Source of the DNA: Sulfurimicrobium sp031426915
Lineage (GTDB): Bacteria; Pseudomonadota; Gammaproteobacteria; Burkholderiales; Sulfuricellaceae
NCBI GenBank assembly: GCA_031426915.1
Contig: JASJPB010000042.1
Coordinates: forward strand, 34,179-98,178
Direction: 5' to 3'
DNA: 64,000 nt
Under the pieces are notes generated by a model. The model saw nothing but the letters and a program-made list of their open reading frames with translations. It searched no databases and had not been told where the DNA came from. Of this stretch, positions 1 through 12,737 are shown one piece after another (the stretch's first letter is position 1; every line of letters begins with the position of its first letter). Position numbers and translations under genes: made by a program.

Positions 1-742
1 GTGCAACCAGACCCATGCGGTGATAAACCAGGTCGGCCAGTTCGGAGGCGTTGTAGCGCTTTGCCAATTCCAGCATCACGCCGGGATCGAGATCGCCGCT
101 ACGTGTGCCCATGGGGATGCCGCCTGCCGGTGTGTAACCCATGCTGGTATCCACCGACCGGAGCTTCTCCAGCAGGCACAGACTGGCGCCCGAGCCCAGA
201 TGGGCGACCACGATGCGGCCGTATGCGGCTTCGCCCAAAATGGCAGGCAGGCTGCGCGCAACGTGGGAATAGCTGATGCCATGAAATCCGTAACGATGCA
301 TGCCCAGACTTTGCGGGATGGGCAGACGCTTCGACAGCTCCGGCATGGTGACGTGGAATGCCGTATCGAAACAGGCCGCTTGGGGCACGTCAAAGCGCTC
401 CCTGCACAGGGACACGCCAAGGATGTTGCCCGGCAGGTGCAACGGGGCCAGATGGACGATATTTTCCAGGCGCGCGAGTTCGGCTGCATCGACGAGGCGC
501 GCCTGATCGGTGACGTCCCCGCCATGGACGAATCGATGCCCGACCGCATCCGGCGCATTACCTTCCAGATCCTTCATCAACTGGTCGAACGCCTCCGCGT
601 GATCATGCAAAAAGCCCTGGCCGATGTGCTGGTAGCGGAAATTGCTCCGTGTGCCGTCAGCGCGGAACAAGCTCGCTTTCAGGGACGACGAACCACTGTT
701 GACGGTCAGGATGCTCAGTGCCATCCCGGCATCAACGCCCAT
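1..742 (-). CDS. ackA: Acetate kinase, partial (C-terminus beyond the left edge)
   Basis: This enzyme interconverts acetyl phosphate plus ADP with acetate plus ATP in the cytoplasm. About 247 N-terminal residues of the usual ~400 are present. Visible family signatures are NSGSSSLK near residue 15, a GHRFVHGGD segment (the substrate-arginine region), FDTAFH, GFHGISYSH and AHLGSGAS of the phosphate-binding fold. The ATG at 742 lies 6 nt past the glycogen phosphorylase stop; an in-frame ATG at 724 is equally possible and neither has a clear ribosome binding site. It is last of three tightly spaced minus-strand genes after phosphoketolase and glycogen phosphorylase, so it most likely harvests ATP from the acetyl phosphate made by phosphoketolase. 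Identity is clear; the C-terminal half cannot be judged. Confidence 0.93.
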   Translation of the reverse strand, partial: MGVDAGMALSILTVNSGSSSLKASLFRADGTRSNFRYQHIGQGFLHDHAEAFDQLMKDLEGNAPDAVGHRFVHGGDVTDQARLVDAAELARLENIVHLAPLHLPGNILGVSLCRERFDVPQAACFDTAFHVTMPELSKRLPIPQSLGMHRYGFHGISYSHVARSLPAILGEAAYGRIVVAHLGSGASLCLLEKLRSVDTSMGYTPAGGIPMGTRSGDLDPGVMLELAKRYNASELADLVYHRMGLVA

Positions 743-748
743 GGCTTG

Positions 749-3253
749 TCACAGGCTGTCGCCGACGGAAACCGGGGCAACCTTCCAGATCTGTTCGCAG
801 TATTCGCGGATGGCGCGGTCGGAGGAGAAATACCCGACGCGCGCCACATTCAGAATCGACATGCGGCTCCAGTGTTCCGACTCGCGGAATCGTTTGCTGA
901 CGTCTTCCTGACACGCTGCATAGGAACGAAAATCCGCGCAACACAGGAAGGGGTCATGGTGGTAGAGGTTGTCCGTCAGCGGGGTAAACAACTCGCGATC
1001 CCCATGTGAAAACAGCCCCGAATTGATGAGCGCTATCGTCGCCTGCAGCTCCGTGTCCGCCTCCACGACTTGCCGGGGTTGGTAGCCGCTCGCCCACAAG
1101 GCTTCAACCTGTTCGACATTGTGGCCGAAGAGGAAGAAGTTTTCATGGCCGACGGCATCGCGAATTTCGACATTGGCCCCGTCCAGCGTACCAATGGTCA
1201 GGGCTCCGTTCATGGAAAACTTCATGTTGCCGGTACCCGATGCTTCCTTGCCGGCAGTGGAAATCTGCTCCGACAAGTCGGCCGCCGGATAAATCCACTG
1301 ACTGGTCTTGACGCTCAGATCGGGGATGAACACCACTTTCATGAGCTGATTGACCTGGGGGTCGCGGTTGATGGTTTCTGCCACGGAATTGATCAGCTTG
1401 ATGATCAGTTTCGCCATGCGGTAGCCGGGTGCCGCCTTGCCGCCGAAAATAAAGGTGCGCGGCGTGATTTCCAGGCTGGGGCTGTGCTTGAGGCGGTTGT
1501 AGAGACTGATGATATGCAGCACGTTGAGATGCTGGCGCTTGTATTCGTGTATGCGCTTGACCTGGACGTCATAGAGCGAATCGGGATCCACGTCGACGCC
1601 AAGCACGCGCCGGATGTAATTGGAAAGATCCACTTTAGCGCCGCGCTTGACCTGGCGCCAGTCCGCGCGGAAGGCGGCGTCATTTGCATAGGGTTCCAGC
1701 TCGCGCAGGCGTTCCAGATTGCGCAGCCAGTCGCCTCCGATGGTGTCACTGATCAATGTGCCGAGGCGCCGGTTGGCGAGCGCGATGAAGCGGCGCGGTG
1801 TGATGCCGTTGGTCTTGTTGTTGAACTTTTCCGGCCACATTTCGTGGAAGTCGCGCAGCACCGTCTCTTTCAGCAGTTCGCTGTGCATCGCGGCAACGCC
1901 GTTGACGGCAAAGCTGCCCACACAGGCGAGGTTCGCCATGCGCACCCGCCGGCCGTTGGCTTCATCGATCAGCGACATGCGCGCCACGCGTTGTTCGTCG
2001 CCGAGGAAACGCATGCGCACCTCGTCGAGGAAGAGATTGTTGATCCCGTGGATGATCTCCAGGTGGCGCGGCAAAATGCGTTCGAACAAATCCAGGGACC
2101 AGGTTTCCAGCGCTTCCGGCAGCAAGGTGTGATTGGTGTAGGCAAAGGTACGACGGGTGATGTTCCAGGCCTGGTCCCACGGCACAAGGTGTTCGTCGAT
2201 CAGCAGGCGCATCAGTTCGGCCACGGCGATGGCCGGGTGGGTATCGTTGAGCTGGGCGACGAACTTGTCAGGGAAACGGTCGAGCCCGCCCACATCGCGC
2301 AGCGCGATGCGGATCATGTCCTGCAGCGAGCAGGAAACAAAAAAATACTGCTGCTTGAGGCGCAGTTCCTTGCCGGCTTCCGGCTCGTCGTTGGGATAGA
2401 GCACCTTGGAGAGGTTTTCCGCCACCACCATGTCGTTGACGGCGCCGTAGTAGTCGCCGAGATTGAACGCATGCAGGTCGAAAGACTCCCGTGCTTCGGC
2501 TTTCCACAGGCGCAACAGGTTCACGTTGTTTACGCCGTAGCCGAGGATGGGGGTGTCGTAAGCCTGACCATAAACGGTATAGCCTGGAATCCACCGCACC
2601 CGCGGCTGCCCTTGTCCGTCGGTATAGTGCTCGGCATGACCACCCAGGTTTACCGGAAAACGCAGCGTGGGGCGCGGCAGCTCCCAGGGGTTGCCGTTAC
2701 GCAACCAGGCATCGGTGACTTCCACCTGCCAGCCATCCCTTATTTCCTGATCGAAAATGCCGAACTCGTAGCGGATGCCATAGCCGATGGCGGGGATTTC
2801 CAGCGTCGCCAGCGAATCCATGTAACAGGCCGCCAGCCTCCCGAGACCGCCGTTGCCGAGACCGGGCTCGTGTTCCTGCTCCAGGATCGCGTTCAGGTCC
2901 AGGCCGAGTTCGTTCATCGCCTGTTCGACGTTGTTCCACAGATCCAGGTTGAGAATGTTGTTCCCCAGATGGGGGCCCAACAGAAACTCGGCCGAGAGAT
3001 AGCATACCGTTTTCGCCCCGCTGCGCTTGTAATTCTGGCCCGAGGCGATAAAGCGCTCCAGCAGGCGGTCGCGGATGGTATAGGCCAGCACCCGGCAATG
3101 GTCCTGGGGCGAGGCCTTGGCCAGGGGCAGCCCGGTGACATAGAACAGATTGTCGGTGAAAGCGCGCTTCAGCGCCTCCACCGAACGCCCGGTGCGGGTG
3201 TGCTCGTGCGCCGCCTCTCCGCCCAGGGTTTCGATACTGACGAAATTGTTCAT
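749..3253 (-). CDS. glgP: Glycogen/starch phosphorylase
   Basis: This enzyme releases glucose 1-phosphate from alpha-1,4-glucan using inorganic phosphate and pyridoxal phosphate. The product is 834 residues, the normal family length. The PLP region EASGTGNMKFSMNGAL lies near residues 670-690, its lysine being the Schiff-base residue, followed by TLDGANVEI. GNGGLGRLAACY near the N-terminus is also typical. I chose the ATG at 3253 because AAGGAAAA precedes it; a longer frame from 3283 would overlap the phosphoketolase 3' end. The gene sits 17 nt after phosphoketolase and 6 nt before acetate kinase, so cotranscription is likely. It would feed sugar phosphates from glycogen towards the phosphoketolase route. 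Confidence 0.95.
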   Translation of the reverse strand: MNNFVSIETLGGEAAHEHTRTGRSVEALKRAFTDNLFYVTGLPLAKASPQDHCRVLAYTIRDRLLERFIASGQNYKRSGAKTVCYLSAEFLLGPHLGNNILNLDLWNNVEQAMNELGLDLNAILEQEHEPGLGNGGLGRLAACYMDSLATLEIPAIGYGIRYEFGIFDQEIRDGWQVEVTDAWLRNGNPWELPRPTLRFPVNLGGHAEHYTDGQGQPRVRWIPGYTVYGQAYDTPILGYGVNNVNLLRLWKAEARESFDLHAFNLGDYYGAVNDMVVAENLSKVLYPNDEPEAGKELRLKQQYFFVSCSLQDMIRIALRDVGGLDRFPDKFVAQLNDTHPAIAVAELMRLLIDEHLVPWDQAWNITRRTFAYTNHTLLPEALETWSLDLFERILPRHLEIIHGINNLFLDEVRMRFLGDEQRVARMSLIDEANGRRVRMANLACVGSFAVNGVAAMHSELLKETVLRDFHEMWPEKFNNKTNGITPRRFIALANRRLGTLISDTIGGDWLRNLERLRELEPYANDAAFRADWRQVKRGAKVDLSNYIRRVLGVDVDPDSLYDVQVKRIHEYKRQHLNVLHIISLYNRLKHSPSLEITPRTFIFGGKAAPGYRMAKLIIKLINSVAETINRDPQVNQLMKVVFIPDLSVKTSQWIYPAADLSEQISTAGKEASGTGNMKFSMNGALTIGTLDGANVEIRDAVGHENFFLFGHNVEQVEALWASGYQPRQVVEADTELQATIALINSGLFSHGDRELFTPLTDNLYHHDPFLCCADFRSYAACQEDVSKRFRESEHWSRMSILNVARVGYFSSDRAIREYCEQIWKVAPVSVGDSL

Positions 3254-3270
3254 GTTTTCCTTTTCTGATC

Positions 3271-5646
3271 TCAGTACGGCCATGTCCAGCCGTCGGCCTC
3301 GGGCAGATCCACGCCATGCTCATAAGCGTAGTTGCGGCACTCGAGTTGCCTGTCGCGCAGTCGCTCCTTGACGTGGGCGCCGGACACGCGCAACGCGGGG
3401 ATACGGTCGATGGCATCGATGGCCAGGCTGAAGCGGTCGATCTCGTTCTGGATCGCCAGTTCCAGCGGCGTATTGATGCTGCCCTTTTCCTTGTAGCCGC
3501 GCACGTGCATGTTCTTGTGGTTGGTGCGGCGGTAGGCGAGGCGATGGATCAGCCAGGGATAGCCGTGGAAATTGAAGATCACCGGCTTGTCTTCCGTGAA
3601 CAGGCTGTCGAAGTCCTTGTCCGACAGGCCGTGCGGGTGCTCGCTGGAGGGCGTCAGTTTGTACAGATCGACCACGTTGACGAAACGGATCTTGAGGTCG
3701 GGGAAATTCTCGCGCAGCAGCACCACCGCCGCCAGCGCTTCCTTGGTGGGAATGTCACCGGCGCTGGCCATCACCAGGTCGGGCTCGTAACCGTCGTCGT
3801 TGCTGGCCCAGTCCCAGATGCCGATGCCCTTGCTGCAATGCTTGATTGCCGCGTCCATGTCGAGAAACTGCAAATGCTTCTGCTTGTCGCAAACGATCAC
3901 GTTGATGTAGTCGGTGCTTTCCAGGCAGTGCTGCGCAACCGACAGCAGGGTGTTGACGTCGGGCGGCAAATAGATTCGCGTGACATCCGGGCTCTTGTTC
4001 ACCACCACATCGAGGAAGCCCGGGTCCTGGTGAGTGAAGCCGTTGTGATCCTGGCGCCACACGGTCGAAGTGATCAGCAGATTGAGCGAAGACACCGGCG
4101 CGCGCCAGGGTACTTCTTTCGACATGGCGAGCCACTTGGCGTGCTGGTTGAACATCGAGTCGATGACATGGACGAAAGCTTCGTAGGTGGAGAAGAAGCC
4201 GTGGCGGCCGGTCAGCAGGTAACCTTCGAGCCAGCCTTCCAGCGTGTGTTCGGAGAGCATTTCCATGACCCGCCCGTCCGGCGACAGTTCGCCGCCATCG
4301 GCATCTTCCGGCAGAAAATCGGCGAGCCAGGTTTTCTTGCTGACCTCATACACGTCGTCGAGCTTGTTGGAGGAATTCTCGTCCGGGCCGAAGACGCGGA
4401 AATTGTTCATGTTGTTGCGCATGATGTCGCGCAGCATCTTGCCCAGCGGACGGGTATTCTCGGCCACCGTGGTGCCGGGTTGGGTGACGGCGAGGGCGTA
4501 GTCGCGGTAGTCCGGCATGCGCAATGCCTTGCGCAGTTGGCCGCCGTTAGCGTGGGGATTGGCGCTCATGCGGCGTGTGCCTTTGGGCGCCAGTGCCTTG
4601 AGTTCGGGCCGCAGCTTGCCGCTTTGATCGAACAGTTCTTCCGGCTTGTAACTGCGCAGCCAGGCTTCCAGTTGGGCCAGATGCGCGGGGTCGTTGCGCA
4701 CGTTGCCGATCGGCACCTGGTGCGCGCGCCAGAATCCTTCCACTTTGTGGCCATCGACCTCCTTGGGGCCGGTCCAGCCCTTGGGGCTGCGCAACACGAT
4801 CATCGGCCAGCGCGGACGGATCGGCTTGCCGCTACTGCGTGCTTCCGCCTGGATGCGGCGGATTTCCAGCACGCACTGCTCCATGGTGGCGGCCATTACC
4901 TGGTGCATGGTTTCGGGGTCGCTGCCCTCGACGAAATACGGCGTCCAGCCATAACCCTTGAACAGGTTTTCCAGTTCCTCGTGAGAGATGCGCGAAAGAA
5001 TGGTGGGGTTATTGATTTTGTAGCCGTTGAGATGCAGGATCGGCAGCACTGCGCCGTCGCGGATCGGGTTGAGGAACTTGTTGGAGTGCCAGGAGGTGGC
5101 CAGAGGGGCCGTTTCAGACTCGCCATCGCCCACCACCACCGCCACCAGCAGATCCGGATTGTCGTAGGCGGCACCGAAAGCGTGAGAAATGCTGTAGCCC
5201 AGTTCGCCCCCCTCGTGGATGGAGCCCGGCGTCTCCGGCGTGCAGTGGCTGCCGATACCGCCGGGAAAGGAAAACTCCTTGAAAAACTGGCGCATCCCTT
5301 CTTCGTCTTCGCCCTTGTTGGGGTAGATTTCGCTATAGGTGCCCTCCAGGTAGACCGGTCCCAGCACGCCGGGTGCGCCGTGACCGGGTCCGGCAAGAAA
5401 GATGGCATCCTGGTCGTACTTGTTGATCAGGCGGTTGAGGTGAATGTAGGCGAAAGCGAGACCGGGACTCGACCCCCAGTGCCCCAGCAGGCGGCTTTTG
5501 ACGTGCTCGGCCCGGAGCGGCTCCTTGAGCAGGGGATTGTCGCGCAGGTAGATCATGCCGGCCGCGAGGTAGTTGCAGGCACGCCAGTAGGCGTCGACCT
5601 GAAGCAGTTCTTCCTGGTTCAGGGTGAGGGTAAGCGGGGCATTCAC
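3271..5646 (-). CDS. xfp: Xylulose-5-phosphate/fructose-6-phosphate phosphoketolase
   Basis: This thiamine-diphosphate enzyme cleaves xylulose 5-phosphate (and often fructose 6-phosphate) with phosphate to acetyl phosphate plus glyceraldehyde 3-phosphate (or erythrose 4-phosphate). The product is 791 residues, the usual size. GPGHGAPG near residue 65 and VVGDGESETAPLATSWHSNK near residue 180 are phosphoketolase signatures, the GDGE element being part of the ThDP-binding site. The start is GTG at 5646, preceded by AAGGAGAA at good spacing; the open frame extends upstream to an ATG at 5745 but those extra residues do not look like family sequence. It leads the xfp-glgP-ackA set. Whether it accepts fructose 6-phosphate cannot be told from sequence. 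Confidence 0.95.
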   Translation of the reverse strand: MNAPLTLTLNQEELLQVDAYWRACNYLAAGMIYLRDNPLLKEPLRAEHVKSRLLGHWGSSPGLAFAYIHLNRLINKYDQDAIFLAGPGHGAPGVLGPVYLEGTYSEIYPNKGEDEEGMRQFFKEFSFPGGIGSHCTPETPGSIHEGGELGYSISHAFGAAYDNPDLLVAVVVGDGESETAPLATSWHSNKFLNPIRDGAVLPILHLNGYKINNPTILSRISHEELENLFKGYGWTPYFVEGSDPETMHQVMAATMEQCVLEIRRIQAEARSSGKPIRPRWPMIVLRSPKGWTGPKEVDGHKVEGFWRAHQVPIGNVRNDPAHLAQLEAWLRSYKPEELFDQSGKLRPELKALAPKGTRRMSANPHANGGQLRKALRMPDYRDYALAVTQPGTTVAENTRPLGKMLRDIMRNNMNNFRVFGPDENSSNKLDDVYEVSKKTWLADFLPEDADGGELSPDGRVMEMLSEHTLEGWLEGYLLTGRHGFFSTYEAFVHVIDSMFNQHAKWLAMSKEVPWRAPVSSLNLLITSTVWRQDHNGFTHQDPGFLDVVVNKSPDVTRIYLPPDVNTLLSVAQHCLESTDYINVIVCDKQKHLQFLDMDAAIKHCSKGIGIWDWASNDDGYEPDLVMASAGDIPTKEALAAVVLLRENFPDLKIRFVNVVDLYKLTPSSEHPHGLSDKDFDSLFTEDKPVIFNFHGYPWLIHRLAYRRTNHKNMHVRGYKEKGSINTPLELAIQNEIDRFSLAIDAIDRIPALRVSGAHVKERLRDRQLECRNYAYEHGVDLPEADGWTWPY

Positions 5647-5931
5647 TCGGTGTTCTCCTTGGGCTGGACAATTGATGGCGTGAATTGTCCGGTGACTTGG
5701 TGACAGCCTCATGACGAAGCCGCCATATGTGTCCAAACCACGCATGCCCGAGCAGCGTCCGCTCGTTTCAGAAGCTGGGTTTCACCCGCTCCTGAGAGGA
5801 TTGAGTCCGTAAACGGTTGCAAAACGCGGCGCGTTGGCCGCCGCTTCGGAAGCAGAAGAAGTGATGCCTGGGTATGATGTCAGAGCTGGCAAAGCGTTAT
5901 TGCCAGGATTCAGGAAGCCTGAAAATAAAGG

Positions 5932-6231
5932 TGGTGCGCCTGACCGGAATTGAACCGGTACGACCGAAGTCGAGGGATTTTCTTACCACTTCGGCTTTCG
6001 CCGCCAGGCAGGCTGTTCGTGGTCTGGACTTTGTCTTGACCCGGACTGAGTCGTCTGGGGGTCCCCGCCGTCAAGTCTCTGCACGTTCCCCGCATTGCGG
6101 GGCTTCGCTCAGCGTTGCCTCGCCCGGAAGCAGGGGGTTCGCTGAGTTTGACGGGATTCACGTCGAGGCTTTCGCGCTCGGGTGCTCAAATTGTTTAAGT
6201 CCCTTGTGTCTACCAATTTCACCACAGGCGC
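5932..6231 (-). tRNA. tRNA-Leu(UAA), interrupted by a group I intron
   Basis: On the minus strand the 5' exon (6231-6197, 35 nt) has acceptor strand GCGCCTG, a D arm with GTG/CAC stem and the 5' anticodon stem AGGGA. The 3' exon (5981-5932, 50 nt) has TCCCT, a long variable arm CGAC-TTCG-GTCG, a T arm ACCGG-TTCAATT-CCGGT, acceptor strand CAGGCGC and an encoded ACCA end. Joining U34 to A35 restores loop CTTAAAA with anticodon UAA and gives an 85-nt class II tRNA, as expected for leucine. The exons are separated by 215 nt with group I intron core elements. Annotation tools that do not model introns would miss this gene or call two fragments. Confidence 0.93.
5982..6196 (-). ncRNA. Group I self-splicing intron in tRNA-Leu(UAA)
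   Basis: The 215-nt insertion lies between U34 and A35 of the anticodon. It follows a U at the 5' splice site and ends in G, as group I introns do. An R-like core element GTGCAGAGACTTGACGG reads at 6084-6068 and an S-like element AAGACAAAGTCC at 6037-6026, with complementary GAC/GTC segments that would form P7. The small size and tRNA-Leu(UAA) location match the cyanobacterial and plastid IC3-type introns, which are also known in some proteobacterial tRNA genes. No homing endonuclease fits in 215 nt. Open frames across it are incidental. Subgroup and splicing activity are inferred, not tested. Confidence 0.9.
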
Positions 6232-6285
6232 ACAGCGCTGCATTCTCTCATGGACGGCAGGATCAAGCCAGAGCATTGAAGCTGC

Positions 6286-6696
6286 TCATGAGGCGACTTC
6301 CCCATGCGGGGATGTCGCTTCCCGGGAAAAGCGTTGTTCCAGATAGCGGATGATATCGGAGGATTCGTACATCCACTGGATCGTTCCCTGTTCATCCGTT
6401 ATTTTCAGGCAGGGCACTTTTACCGCGCCACCCCCTTGCAATAACGCCTGGCGGTGGTCCGCATCATTTCGCGCATCGCGCAACGCGATATTGAGCGACA
6501 GGCGGCGAAGCTCGCGCCGGACCTTGATACAGAAGGGGCAGGTTTTAAACTGATAGAGGGCCAGGCTCCCGCATTGCTGGTCGATTCGGCGCTGCTCGTC
6601 TGACGAGCGGAGCATGCCCTTGGGTGTGGTCATTTTTTCCCAAAGCAGGAGCAGGGGGCCGATCACGATGCGCAGCGTCTTGAAGAAAATTTTCAT
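6286..6696 (-). CDS. Membrane-anchored glutaredoxin/GST N-domain protein
   Basis: The 136-residue product has a thioredoxin-fold glutaredoxin core with CPFC at residues 53-56, a later VPCLKI segment (cis-proline) and a C-terminal helix SSDIIRYLEQRF typical of GST N-domains and glutaredoxins. Residues 8-19 form a short hydrophobic stretch that may anchor it to the inner membrane with the redox domain facing the cytoplasm. It is probably a dithiol-disulfide oxidoreductase using glutathione; its partner is unknown. It lies upstream of the tRNA-Leu gene on the same strand and 80 nt beyond the sensor kinase stop, and does not look like part of that operon. Confidence 0.8.
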   Translation of the reverse strand: MKIFFKTLRIVIGPLLLLWEKMTTPKGMLRSSDEQRRIDQQCGSLALYQFKTCPFCIKVRRELRRLSLNIALRDARNDADHRQALLQGGGAVKVPCLKITDEQGTIQWMYESSDIIRYLEQRFSREATSPHGEVAS

Positions 6697-6777
6697 AAAG
6701 GGGTACCTGGGGAATGATGGGTTGATAAAACAGGGGCGGGGCGTTCAATGCAGGGAGGGTCCCGGGGCGGTATTCTA

Positions 6778-12084
<5,307 letters not shown>

Positions 12085-12087
12085 GCC

Positions 12088-12705
12088 CTAATTGACCCCG
12101 GCCTTGGGGTCGCTGCCGACACCCAGACCGGCATGCAGAATGATGATGCGCAGATGCTCGTCGATACGCTCTACTCGCGCTTGAAACAAATTGAAGAAAA
12201 TCAGGCCGTAGAGTGCGATGGCAATGCCCAGCGCGGTCGCGAACAGCGCCGTGCCGATGCCGGCTGAAACACTCGCAGGGTCGGATATGCCTGACTGCGC
12301 AAGAGCGCTGAAGGTCTCGATGATGCCGAGAATGGTGCCGAGCAAGCCCAGCAGCGGTGCCGCCGTGACGATCGTGTCGAGTATCCACAGATGACGCCGG
12401 AGCTTGGCTTTGAGCGAAAGGTAAATCGCCTCGGAAATATCCTCCTGATCGTGTCGGGTCTCCATGCGATGGCGTGCATCCACCATGCGGCGAAGCGCTT
12501 CTGCAGGTACGCTCATGCCGCTTTCAAGCCGCCCCACGATCTGCGCCGGATCGCCATCCCCGGCAATAAGCAGGGACTCCAGGGCGCGCGCGCGGCGCAG
12601 CGTGATGACATAAAATATCAGGCGCTCGATTATGACAAAAGTCGCCAGGCCCGCAGCAAGATACATCACCAGGAAGGTGATTTCGTGCAGGAGCTGGTAA
12701 CTCAT
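12088..12705 (-). CDS. exbB: MotA/TolQ/ExbB proton-channel family protein
   Basis: The 205-residue inner-membrane protein has an N-terminal hydrophobic helix (about 10-32) and two more membrane segments in the conserved second half. The ILDTIVTAAPLLGLLGTILGI signature is split around residues 110-130, followed by GIGTALFATALGIAIAL. This is the ExbB/TolQ pattern that pairs with ExbD to energise TonB from the proton gradient. It is encoded after the receptor rather than beside exbD, an unusual order (exbD-tonB-receptor-exbB-kinase), but spacing keeps it in the operon. The gene name follows the neighbours; TolQ-like function is less likely without tolR or tolA nearby. Confidence 0.9.
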   Translation of the reverse strand: MSYQLLHEITFLVMYLAAGLATFVIIERLIFYVITLRRARALESLLIAGDGDPAQIVGRLESGMSVPAEALRRMVDARHRMETRHDQEDISEAIYLSLKAKLRRHLWILDTIVTAAPLLGLLGTILGIIETFSALAQSGISDPASVSAGIGTALFATALGIAIALYGLIFFNLFQARVERIDEHLRIIILHAGLGVGSDPKAGVN

Positions 12706-12737
12706 GTGCGTGTCTCAGTTGTACCGTCGGGCATGGC

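Noticed and set aside
1070..3268. 732-codon plus-strand open frame
   Set aside because: It is the antisense of glycogen phosphorylase, whose protein signatures are clear; the high GC content opens the opposite strand.
3316..5703. 795-codon plus-strand open frame
   Set aside because: It is antisense to phosphoketolase, without recognisable domains.
5874..6353. 159-codon plus-strand frame over the tRNA region
   Set aside because: It covers both tRNA exons and the intron; the sequence is explained by RNA structure on the minus strand.
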